Shown: piece after piece, positions 46,215 to 56,337 of the stretch | Layout of the letters: the number at the start of each line of letters is the position of its first letter | Numbering within the stretch: the first letter of the stretch is position 1 | Source: Brachionus koreanus | Lineage: Eukaryota > Rotifera > Eurotatoria > Ploima > Brachionidae | NCBI GenBank assembly: GCA_016987375.1 | Contig: PJRA01000412.1 | Location: 2,490,629-2,554,628, forward strand | Direction: 5' to 3' | DNA length: 64,000 bases | Program-made: the position numbers and the translations under genes | The notes under the pieces: model-generated | The model's input: only the letters and a program-made list of their open reading frames with translations | What the model was told of the DNA's origin: nothing | The model's database searches: none

Positions 46215-46632
46215 ATGAAAACAAGCTTAGTTTCCAAATATAATATTTTAATTTTGGTGTTTATGCTGGTTGGATATTCCTTTCAGTACACTCTAAGCAA
46301 AACATACTCATCCGAAAATGAAAGCCCAAATGATGAAATTGCGGTCAAATCAGGTCTTCATTCTTACGAAGATGCATTTAGTGATTTAGATTTCGAGGAA
46401 CTCAAGTCTAAATTGACATTTATTCTGTCAAAAAAGGAAATTGATATGCTGATCTCGATGATGAATAATGGTGAGATGGTTAAAAGAGATAGTGGAATAA
46501 AACGACCATTTAACCCTCAAACAAGTAAATTCTAAAAATTCACTCTAACAAAGGCAAAATTTTTATAATTTAAAAGGATGGGGGAAAAGATCTTCAGTAG
46601 CTCGTTTCAATCCTCAAACAAGATGGGGCTAA
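46215..46632 (+). CDS. Amidated neuropeptide precursor (FNPQTRW-amide type)
   Basis: Two exons, 46215-46524 and 46577-46632, joined in phase 1 over a 52-bp intron (GTAAAT to AAAAG), give 121 residues. The N terminus has a positive cap and hydrophobic core (SKYNILILVFMLVGYSFQY), a signal peptide. An acidic spacer and a helical segment (SDLDFEELKSKL) follow. The last 30 residues are pure prohormone layout: KR, DSGI, KR, PFNPQTRWG, KR, SSVARFNPQTRWG, stop. Cleavage at KR and conversion of C-terminal Gly would release two peptides ending FNPQTRW-amide. The first peptide is created only by splicing, because the intron splits its codon for Arg (A|GA). I do not recognise the family: it is not a clear SIFamide, luqin/RYamide, AKH or MIP. 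A TATA box precedes and AATAAA follows at 46691. Confidence 0.85.
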
Positions 46633-48789
46633 AATCTGTTTTTTTTTTATAATTTTTTATTATTTTTATCGTATTTTAAGTATTTAAAAAAATAAACTTT
46701 TTAAATTATTTAAAAGATTTTGTTATTGTTTAAGCGATAGTAAAGTGTAGCGAGTATCGAATATGTGTTTTAAAAGAAAAGCATTTGGTCTTATATGTTG
46801 CTTTAGAGATAAAATTTATTTAAACTAAAAGCAAGAGCAAAAATCTAATTTTTATAATTTTAAAAATGAAACGCGGATTTTTTTTGCTCATAATAATCCT
46901 GGGTATTTTTTTTCTTTTATAATATTTATTATTTTGTTTTAAAATATTGATAGATCAAGATAATACTTTAAAGATTTTTTTTGGTACCTAATAAATACTG
47001 ATTTTTAGAAATTTAACAATTTAGAAGGATTTTTCAGATTTTTGCTGAAATTAAAAAAGTCCTTTAAAAATTAAATTTCTATTCAAGAAATTTTTAATCA
47101 ACTCCAAAAAGAAATAAAAAACTATTTCTAATTAAGCTTTTTTTATTTTATAATTTAATATTTAAGTTTGGTTTCATATAAATCTCATCATGTTTAATTC
47201 AGATGAACTTTTAATTCAAGGCCAAATGTAAATAACTGTCTTTAAAGCCCACTTTCAAAATCTGGTAGTTATTGCTGAATATTATTTAACCATGTTTTCA
47301 ACGATAAATTTGTTAAGTATTTCTATTCAATATATAGTCTAATTATTTTTATCAACAACAAAAAAATATGAGCATACATTTAGCATGCATAACTGTCAAA
47401 AAAAATCTTAATTAGGATGTATTTTGGTAGGTATCTATTAAATTTTTTTAATCAATCATGTTCATCGATTAATTCTATATATTTTATTAAATGCACTTCA
47501 TAGTTTAATCTTAATTAACAATCGGCGGTTTTGTGAAATTTAGTACAATAGAACAGAACACAGAGTTAAAAAAAATTATTTTTCAAATTTTTTTTAAAAT
47601 TGGTGAAAATTATTTTTACGAATTAAGTGATGATTTTCTGTTAAGATAAATAATAAAATAAATTGCAACAAAAATTGCTTCAAATAAATTACATTCAAAC
47701 TTAAATAAAAATGCAAGAATTACTTTTTCACATATTTTTCTCAATGTGTCTAATATGAATAAGTATTTTAAAGAAATTATTTATAATTCACATGCTTTTA
47801 ATTTAAATATTTTAATTTGAATAATAAGTAAGTTTTTGTTTTTAATAAGTAAGTCTTATTTTCTTTTCTAGTTGCTGGACGTTCTATGTAAGTATTTTTT
47901 CGATTTAGTTAGGTGCTCGTGTATTTGTTTATTTTAATTCATTTAAACTTGAGTTTAAGCAGTGTCTTTATGATTCAGCAAGTCCATGTTTCTCTAATTC
48001 CTTTCTTTTTCTAAAGATTTCTTTAAGTCTAATTTCACAGATTTTGCCAAGTTCTTCACTGTTTCTTGTGAAGATTTGTTAAGATTCCTTCTAGTTCCCA
48101 TATGATTCAGTTTTTGCAAAGTTTTTCAGTTTCTTTTCGACTCTTCGATCAATCCATTAATTATTGTTCTTTTTAACATTTTGTCAATTGTTTCCATATT
48201 TAATTTCGCCATTAATTTCGATGTTTTTGTATTGCAGGCTTTTTCTTTTTGTAACTAGACTTTTTAGTGGAATAGAATAGAATAAAAAATTTTATGTTTT
48301 TTTTTTCAATTTGTTTTTTAATTTGATTATTTTGAATAAGCAGAACTCGTTCAAATGAGTATTTTTATTTTAGTTATCTTAAGAAGAATACTAATTTTGA
48401 AATAATCTTGCCTCCAAACGAGTTGAGGTAATTTTCATATTTTGATTTGTCTAAAAAAAGGCTTCTAATTTAATAAATTTGTTCATTAAAGAATTTGAAG
48501 GAATTATGCAATAAATCAAAATTTTTTTTTCGAGTTTGTCATCAAAGTTAGATTTTAGAAAATTGATCTCATTACAAGTGGATACTTATTGATGAAAGAT
48601 AATTGCATTTAGAATAAAAATTCAAAGCGTTCTAATTGACAAAAAAATTTAATTTAAAACATGAAAATGCTTGAAATGTTAAAATAATATTTTTTTTTTA
48701 TTTCAAGTTAATAAAAATATTTGAAACATCGAACTTTTTCAATTTTATTTCAAGAGTAGATACATTTAATTATTCAAACCAAAAAAATG
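46633..48789. other. Intergenic spacer
   Basis: AT-rich, about 2.2 kb. The stretch 47850-48260 is somewhat less AT-rich but has no readable frame on either strand. Nothing is assigned. Confidence 0.35.
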
Positions 48790-49390
48790 AAACCACAAAA
48801 GTAAGCTATTTTAAAGTTAAAGCAAATAGGATTTTTGGTATGCTGAAGAAATCGCTTAGATACCCCAATGTTAACAACATTAAACTTCTGTATACTTCAA
48901 TGGTCAGACCTCACTAAGAATTTGCCATAACCTCTTGATACCCATACCTAAAAAAGATATGATAGAAAAGATTCAACGTAGGTCTACTAAGTTAGTTCCA
49001 AATTTAAAGCACCTGACTTACTCGACATGCTTACCTAAATTCGGACTGACGGACCTAACTTCGAGAAGATTGAGAGGAGATCTGATCAAGCTGTTCAAGT
49101 TAATAAATAAAATTGAGTTAGTTGAGTTTAAGAAAGGGTTAATCTATGGTCAAAGTGGTCAAGTATACGATTTAAGAAGGCATACAAAGACTTTATGTCG
49201 TGAACAGATAAAACTGTTCCTCGCGTTTCCATTTTTTTACAAAAAGAGTCTTAAACATATGGAACGGACTACCGGAAGAAAAAGTTAGCGCAAAAACGTT
49301 GAATATTTGTAAGTCGAAACTAGATGCATGGCTTGTGAAAAAAGAAGTTGCAGTTCAACTTACTACTACTACCTACATATAAGATAAAAT
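48790..49390 (+). pseudogene. LINE (CR1/jockey-like) C-terminal relic
   Basis: Translation across small frame changes gives LYTSMVRPH, EFAI, then frame 48935-49288 with IQRRSTKLVPNLKHLTYS, CLPKFGLTDLTSRRLRGDLI and KLFKLINKIE, and finally NGLPEEKVS and KSKLDAWLVKKE with a stop. This is the terminal domain after the palm of non-LTR retrotransposon polymerases (IQRRATKLVPxLxxLxYxxRLxxLxLxxLxxRRxRGDLIxxFK). The catalytic domain is absent. It is less decayed than the other relics here. Confidence 0.75.
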
Positions 49391-50101
49391 CAGAATTGGG
49401 TGTAAATCACTAAGTCAATTCTCAAAATTTTTTTTGCTCTTTTAAAAAAAAAACCTACTCTTTTAAAAGTCATTGATATCACTAATAATTACTTAAATTT
49501 TTGACTTTCACACAAGTCTGAATAAAAACTGTCAATTTAAGCAACTAGATTGCCAAAAGTTGATGTTTTAACTTTCTTTAAAATATTTGTTTATGTATCA
49601 AACTTTTAAATTCCCAATAGCTTTTATAGTCGCAGTGGTGCAAAAATAGCTTTCATTTTAAGGTTTTTAATTTAATAAATATGACATTTACCAATTCAAA
49701 AAAAAAAAAAATTGAGCTAGGTTTTTTAAATTTTTTAAAATGGAAAGATGTCAAAAAAATTGTCTCAATTTATTAAAATTGTTTCCTTTAAATAGTTGTA
49801 TGTCATTTGTCATCTGAAACCGAAGCAAAATGGATCAAGAATCCGAATGTGCAAAAGAAAACTTATCATATTATAGAAAATTTCAAAATTTTTTTCTTAC
49901 CAAATAAAACGACAAAACAAATGAAAAGAACATACAAACCAAATGATAATTTTTATTATATTAGCTAGTTAATATATTGCCGCTTTTTTCAATAAACATA
50001 AGCATTTAATTCAAATAATTTATTTAAATACCAAACTAAAAAATAATTATTTTAAATAATATAGATTAAAGATAACTAAATTAAGAATAAAAAATGATAA
50101 T

Positions 50102-51036
50102 CTATTTGTCTAAATTATCATGGTCATCTGCGTTTTTTTTTGAGCCCAAAAAAGACTCGAAAATATTCTGGAAAAAATTGCTCGGCTGAATATTCATTGA
50201 AAAATGAGGCACAGGCAATTTTTCTAAGTTGTTGATAAAATTATCATAAGTCTTGGAAAATAACTCCCTACTAGCATTGTTAAATTTTTCTATCTCTTTC
50301 ATTTGATCTCCATAGAAATACTCTATATTATCACTATTGGCATATATACTCATGCTGCTTTGTTGATGAAAAAATGTCCTATTCCCAAAATGAAATGATC
50401 CAAGCTTTATTCGAGCAATTTGCTTTCCATCAAATCTGGCTATTAAGTCTACACACCCTGACAATGAATGATTTCTTGCGTCTAGCTGATAAAATTTAAG
50501 ACACAATTGGGCTAAGGGTACACCAGTTTGAAAACACAAGTCAGGCGGATTAACAACTTAAATCATTTTTAAAATTTAAATTTTAGCTGTTTTTCTTTTT
50601 ACCTGAAATAGATTTTTCGTAGAAAATTTTTCCATCTAAGTCAAATTTAACATAAATATTGTCCAAATTAGAATAACTCATGTTCAAACATCCTAAGAAA
50701 AAAAAAAGTTTTTTGTTTAGTTTAAAAGGGCATATTGAAAATTAAAAAATTACCGGTGTCATTTAGTTTGATTTTTTTGACCTCCACATGAGCACAGCAA
50801 GAACAATTTCTACTCTCACATTTGCATCCGTACATGTAATTTCTTTTTAAACCAGTCTGGTTAGTGCTATTTTGATCGAGTTTTATTGATTCGTCAAGCC
50901 AACTTTTATGCTCAGCTATGGGATTCCAATTGAAAAATCGTTCTGCCATTGAATCGAATGGATTAATGAAAAAAGCATTTGAAGCTTGAATAACCAAGAT
51001 GAACGTTAAAAAAGAAACAATTTTGAAATTCATCAT
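50102..51036 (-). CDS. Secreted cysteine-rich protein, DUF4773-like
   Basis: Three exons, 50754-51036, 50603-50692 and 50102-50556 (introns 61 and 46 bp, phase 1 both), give 275 residues. A signal peptide MMNFKIVSFLTFILVIQASNA is followed by a short linker with an N-glycosylation site (NQTG). Then comes a cysteine-rich domain: YGCKCESRNCSCCAHVEV, GCLNMSYSNLDNIYVKFDL, NPPDLCFQ, LAQLCLKFYQLD and LSGCVDLIARFDG. The order CxC..CxCC, CxNxSY, NPPxxC, CxxFxxL, GCxxLxxR resembles the secreted domain DUF4773 described mainly from arthropods. The last 80 residues are asparagine-rich and disordered. Function of the family is unknown. Confidence 0.75.
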
Positions 51037-51096
51037 TTGAATTTGGATTTTTTTTTATTGAAATTTTTTTAAATTGAAATTCTCTTGGATCTTAAA

Positions 51097-51104
51097 TATT
51101 TATA
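51097..51104 (-). promoter_or_regulatory. TATA box of the DUF4773-like gene
   Basis: Minus-strand TATAAATA (in CTATTATAAATATTTAAG), 61 bp upstream of the ATG at 51036, matching the position of the TATA box in the neuropeptide gene. Confidence 0.45.
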
Positions 51105-51852
51105 ATAGATATGAATTTTAATTGAACGAATCTTCTAGATTATAATAGAAACACATCTTGAATAACTAGGGTGTAATACTACAAATTTTTGAATTTGTAG
51201 ATTTGTCTAGAATTTTAAAATATAGATATTGCAATAATTGTTTATCTATTATGCTAGAATTTAGTATTAGTTTTATTTTGGTACAAATGCTAAATAAACA
51301 GTCAAAATTTTTCAAAAAAAAAGCCAATATTTGTTCTATGATTTTTAAATATTTGAATGATTAGCTATTAGACCGCTTGTCCTAAATTTTTCTAGAAAAA
51401 AAGTTTTTTAATTTCAAATTTATTTTCATTAGAGATAAAATTAAAGTATCATTTCTAGAATCTTATTTTAGATTTTTATCTGAATAAATTTTATTTCTTT
51501 TAAATCATAAATAAATTTTTATTTTATTTCTGTACACAGCTTTAAAGCATCTGTATACGCTTTTTATTTAACACCATTTTAAAGAATCAAAAACTGATCA
51601 CATTTTTTTTACAGTTTTTTCTTGAAATAAAAAAAATTAAATTACTGTGACCCATACATACATTACAATGTACATCGTCCCAAAGGTTATGTTTTATGGA
51701 CCTCATGTTCTAGAGACCTTAATGTGAAGCTAAATTAAATAAAAGCTGAGTTAAAATCCGAAAATTAAATAAAATTAAATTTTAAATAAAATTTGTTTTT
51801 CTGAAATTTACCTTTTAAAATCGACATTAAAGCATTAATTGTGTGTGTTTAA

Positions 51853-52045
51853 CACTAGAGGCACTAAACGAGTCACTTGACCCGTTTAAAAAATTTTTAA
51901 ATCCTCGTATCTTTTGAATGGATTTTTCAAATAAATATATCTTTTTTGAATTATGTAAATTTTAAAATTTTCTTGAAAAAATGATGTTTCTTTAAAAAAA
52001 TTTTGAATTAAAAAAAACATGAAAAAATGCTTAGTGCTTCTAGTG
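51853..52045. mobile_element. piggyBac-type MITE with TTAA target site
   Basis: Inverted ends CACTAGAGGCACTAA (51853) and TTAGTGCTTCTAGTG (ending 52045), with one mismatch, are flanked on both sides by TTAA (51849-51852 and 52046-52049). TTAA duplication with a CACTAGA/CCCTAGA-like end is the piggyBac signature. The 193-bp interior (CGAGTCACTTGACCCG, then A/T) has no coding capacity, so it depends on a transposase elsewhere. Confidence 0.8.
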
Positions 52046-52049
52046 TTAA

Positions 52050-52779
52050 GAATATCGTGAATGATTTTGGGTCTCTTTAACATGGGATTGGTAAGAAATT
52101 CTGGCGAAAAAGATTTTGGGTTCATGTGAACGGTCAGTCTAATTTTTGTTCAATGATTAATTTTTAAATTTTTAATTTTAAATTTTTTTGTTTTTTAATA
52201 AAAATTAATAATGCAAAATTATTTAGATAAAAAAATAAGCAAGTTAGCAAACAAGGCAGATTTAAACCATCCTTTTAAATTTACTGTAATTTATCTTCCT
52301 TCGATTATGCTGCACCACAGGTTTAGAACTGCTTTTGAACAATGCGCCAAAGTTCATCTTGTTCATTTTAAAATATTTAATTGATGAAATTATGGCCTAA
52401 TAGCAAAATCACGAGTAAAGGTTAATATCAAATTCTGAAAATCTTAATTTAATAATTATTTTTTTAAATTATGCATTTGGTGTAGTATCAAAAATCAAGA
52501 AAATATTGGAAAAATTGATTCATTATTAATTTAATTTTTTATTTTTATCAAGATTTAGAACTGATAAATTAACTAATTGAACAGTTTTTTTTTGTTTTTT
52601 TGGTCCTTTTGGTCCACCCTTTTTCCTGACTATTAGAACTTCTTCATTTGAATGAGATAAATTGAGAAGCCTTTAATGACGATGAAAGGTACTTTTTTGA
52701 TGATAACATCTCACTTCTAACACTTAAAAGTTATAAAAGATAAATAATAATAATAATCTAAAACTGAGCTGAAATAGTT
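52050..52779. other. Spacer with an inverted GRPKGSKNK-like remnant
   Basis: AT-rich. Minus-strand bases 52577-52640 translate VLIVRKKGGPKGPKKQKK, matching VLIVRSEGRPKGSKNK at 54866-54925 on the plus strand. The two lie in opposite orientation on either side of the LINE relic. No intact gene. Confidence 0.35.
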
Positions 52780-53576
52780 AGTTTACTTCCCGAGTAACAC
52801 TCTGGCTTTCGCAAAAAATGAAGCACATAATATCATTTGATAAAACGCCTCACATTGGCATCAGTGAAAAGTTAAAATCATTAGGTCTAAAAACAAGCCT
52901 CCTAAATTAGATAAATTTTTTTTTCAAATCATCGAACTTTCGAAGTTTTCCAAAATGAATCATCTTCTCGGAAAAAGTCCATTGAAACAGATGTCTCACA
53001 AGGAAGCTATATATCATCTAATATCTTCATAATTTATTTTATCTACATAGCAATGAGCCTGGCGAAAGACAGACGAACTTTGTATTAGGTATACCAATAA
53101 ATCAAAAAGAAAAATCAATCAATTATTACCAAAAGAGGTTGACATTATAGTCCAATTCTGTAAAAAATGGGGTTTAAAATTAAAAGTTTGAAAACTTTCT
53201 TGCTATTCAATCTTCAAACCAGCAGATATGAGAAGAAACTACCACAGCAAATATCCTATTAAATTAAAAATTGAAAACCAAGAAATTGTTCTCGAATCCA
53301 CCCCAACCTTTCTAGGTATTAAGCTTGATCCAAAAGCTGAAATTCATTCAATTAAAAGAAATTATCTAAAAAGTCTCGCCAAAAGTCAACATTCCTGGAA
53401 TAATTAAAGGATTCAAATGAAGGAAGTCAATTGCTATAATCTCACTCTTTGCAAATCCTTAATCAGATTTGTTTTTGATTATTATTTTATTATTTTACAA
53501 TGCGGCACCTAAAAAATTAAAAAAGACCTACAGATCCTTTAGAACAAAATTCTCAAGATTATGAAATTAGATTATA

Positions 53577-54517
53577 ACGGGTGATGCATAAGTAAATGGA
53601 CAAAAATTAAAAGCGAATATCTCAAAAAATAAAAATGATATTAAGTTCTGTTTTTTTTTCCTGATGTAAAGAATNNNNNNNNNNNNNNNNNNNNNNNNNN
53701 NNNNNNNNNNNNNNNNNNNNNNNNNNNNNNNNNNNNNNNNNNNNNNNNNNNNNNNNNNNNNNNNNNNNNNNNNNNNNNNNNNNNNNNNNNNNNNNNNNNN
53801 NNNNNNNNNNNNNNNNNNNNNNNNNNNNNNNNNNNNNNNNNNNNNNNNNNNNNNNNNNNNNNNNNNNNNNNNNNNNNNNNNNNNNNNNNNNNNNNNNNNN
53901 NNNNNNNNNNNNNNNNNNNNNNNNNNNNNNNNNNNNNNNNNNNNNNNNNNNNNNNNNNNNNNNNNNNNNNNNNNNNNNNNNNNNNNNNNNNNNNNNNNNN
54001 NNNNNNNNNNNNNNNNNNNNNNNNNNNNNNNNNNNNNNNNNNNNNNNNNNNNNNNNNNNNNNNNNNNNNNNNNNNNNNNNNNNNNNNNNNNNNNNNNNNN
54101 NNNNNNNNNNNNNNNNNNNNNNNNNNNNNNNNNNNNNNNNNNNNNNNNNNNNNNNNNNNNNNNNNNNNNNNNNNNNNNNNNNNNNNNNNNNNNNNNNNNN
54201 NNNNNNNNNNNNNNNNNNNNNNNNNNNNNNNNNNNNNNNNNNNNNNNNNNNNNNNNNNNNNNNNNNNNNNNNNNNNNNNNNNNNNNNNNNNNNNNNNNNN
54301 NNNNNNNNNNNNNNNNNNNNNNNNNNNNNNNNNNNNNNNNNNNNNNNNNNNNNNNNNNNNNNNNNNNNNCACAGAAAGTCCCATTTTAAATTTTTTTTTT
54401 GCAATATTATAGCCAATTTTTAGTAGTTTATTAATAATTATATATATGATCCCCTGATCATTTTCATGATCGGGTAAGTTAACTTAACTTTTGTCCATTT
54501 ACTTATGCATCACCCGT
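53577..54517. mobile_element. Mariner/Tc1-type element with perfect 29-bp ends, interior mostly an assembly gap
   Basis: ACGGGTGATGCATAAGTAAA through GGACAAAA (53577-53605) and its exact reverse complement (54489-54517) are bounded by TA on each side (53575-53576 and 54518-54519). The perfect ends suggest a young insertion. Bases 53675-54369 are N, so no transposase can be read. The end ACGGGTG resembles the ACGGGTGTAG end of the 44.5-kb element. Confidence 0.75.
53675..54369. other. Assembly gap (run of N)
   Basis: About 695 undetermined bases. Any open frame spanning it is an artefact. The gap sits wholly inside a transposon, as expected when a repeat collapses in assembly; its true length is unknown. 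Confidence 0.98.
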
Positions 54518-54695
54518 TAATCCACTAAGTCATCAAAAATCGAAAAAATTGAAGATAGTGCAAATTTGCTGTTTATTAAATTTTTAAAATCAAGATATGA
54601 CCATGAACTAATTGCAAAGGAAATAAGTGATTTTAATGCAAAACAAATCACTTCGAAACACACCATATTTCAAACTCTAGACACTTTATTTTAAC

Positions 54696-55629
54696 CAACC
54701 AATTTTAACAAACCCTTCCAGTTATAGGAATTGTATTTCTAGCCATTTGGTTACTCAGCTTTGTCGAGAAAACAGAAAATAAGTGAAAATGCATTTGATG
54801 ATACATAACTTCAGAGTTAAAATTAGTATTCATTCGCTTTGTATTCAATTTACTTAGTACAAATTAACAAGTTCTAATTGTCAGAAGTGAGGGTAGACCA
54901 AAAGGATCAAAAAACAAATAAATAACTTTTTAATTAGTTTAAGTTATTTGTATTAATTTTTTTTAGGCACATAAATTCGGAATATTAAAATATGAAAATA
55001 ATTTAAAAATTTTTTTTTCTAGTTTTCAAAAAAAAAGCTCTTTTTGCCGTGTTCAAGACTCATGAATGACCCATGCCTTAAGGCATTTTGTCCTCAGAGG
55101 TAATAAAACTTCAAGTGCTGGTCTGATACATTGATACATCAGTTTTTATAGAATTTTATACTTGTTTAAATGAATTAGAATTTGTTTTCTTTGGATCTTT
55201 TTTGTTGGAACTAGATCACAAGTTATATAAATTTTTTTAATAGAATAATGAAAGAACTGCGATTTGAATGAATCAGATCAAATTATAACTATTATAATTT
55301 TAGTATTTTTTATAAAGCTTATTATTTTCATTTTCAAATAACTAGTACTTAAAATAATAATATATCATTAAAATTTAGAGTATTTAATATTGATATATTA
55401 TTATAAATATCCTAAAAATTAAAATATGCCTTTAAGAAAATTGTATTTTATAATTGAAAAAAAAAAACACAAAAATATAATTTATTTAATAATAAACATT
55501 TGTTTGATTATTTTTGATAAATAAGACAATTTAGCAGACGGTTTGTTTTAAAAAAAATATTTTTTTTTAAAATTTTTCTTCAGATAATTAGGTTTTTAAA
55601 ATAGAAAATCAGCAATTGATCGCATTGAA
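54696..55629. other. Spacer upstream of the USF gene
   Basis: AT-rich; the left part has the GRPKGSKNK-like remnant (54866-54925). A strong acceptor-like TTTTTCTTCAG ends at 55583, 46 bp before the USF ATG, and may end a 5' UTR intron or serve as a trans-splice site. Confidence 0.35.
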
Positions 55630-56337
55630 ATGAATGAAACTAATTCAGGTATTAAACAATTTTTTCCAATGGATCCTGCAAGCGATGTAAGTAGTTCAAA
55701 AAAGCCAATACATCAATCGACATCTAAACCAGAATCTCCTTCGAATTCGGTTTCGTCATCATCTCAATCTGAAAAATCACCAAATTTAGTGACAATTACT
55801 TTAAAAAACATAAATGATTCAAGTCAAGATAGCTTAAATTATTCATCTTGTAGTGGTCTAGTTTCGTCAACAACATTTTCATCAAAAGGTTTAAAAGATG
55901 ATAGAAAAAAAATTAATCACAATGAAGTTGAACGACGGCGGAGAGATAATATAAACAAATGGATAGTAGAACTATCAAAAATAATACCTGAATGCTGCAA
56001 TGACCAGTCAAAACATGGCCAAGTAAAATTTAGCAGCCAAAATGTATTTATAAAATAATATTAATATTGGTTAAGAGTAAGAGTGGAATATTGGAAAAAA
56101 CAGTTCAGTATTTAGTTAACATCAAAGAAGAGAATGAAATTCTTTGTAGTAAAATTAGAAGTCTGGAAGGCATTGAATCTGAAAATGAAGTTTTAAAACG
56201 AAAAGTAATTTTAAAATTATTAATTTGTGAATTTAAGTTTTTAATCTTGATTTTTTGAGATTGATGACTATTTAAAAGAAAATGAAGAGTTTAGAAAAAA
56301 ATTGCACAAAGAAAATATTTTAGAAAATAAAACCTGA
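55630..56337 (+). CDS. USF: USF-family bHLH-leucine zipper transcription factor
   Basis: Three exons, 55630-56022, 56076-56204 and 56260-56337 (introns 53 and 55 bp, phase 0), give 199 residues. Residues 1-95 are Ser/Thr-rich and probably an activation region. The basic region INHNEVERRRRDNINKWIV carries the His-Glu-Arg residues that read the E-box CACGTG. Helix 1 continues ELSKIIPECC. The loop KHGQ is followed by helix 2, SKSGILEKTVQYLVNIKEEN. A short zipper has leucines in SLEGIESENEVLKRK. NEVERRRRDxINxWIVxLSKIIPxC and SKxGILxKxxxYI identify USF rather than MITF, MAX or SREBP. USF dimers act in the nucleus on glucose, stress and housekeeping promoters. The protein is much shorter than human USF1 (310) because the N terminus is reduced and the USF-specific region before the bHLH is not recognisable. 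Confidence 0.9.

Larger units (their letters stand above)
52780..54695 (+). pseudogene. LINE reverse-transcriptase relic, split by a mariner-type insertion
   Basis: The left part (52780-53576) reads, across frameshifts, pieces resembling the PQG/SxxLF region, then VQFCKKWGLKLKV, YPIKLKIENQEIVLESTPTF and LGIKLDPKAEIHSIKRNYL. The right part (54520-54695) continues IEDSANLLFIKFLKSRYDHEL then EISDFNAK. The IxLxIxNxxIxLxxxPTFLGIxLDPxL block is typical of jockey/CR1-group polymerases. The two parts are separated by the element 53577-54517, which landed in the coding region at a TA. Many stops show it was already old. Confidence 0.7.

Noticed and set aside
53622..54416. Long minus-strand open frames across the N run
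   Set aside because: They exist only because N carries no stop codons.
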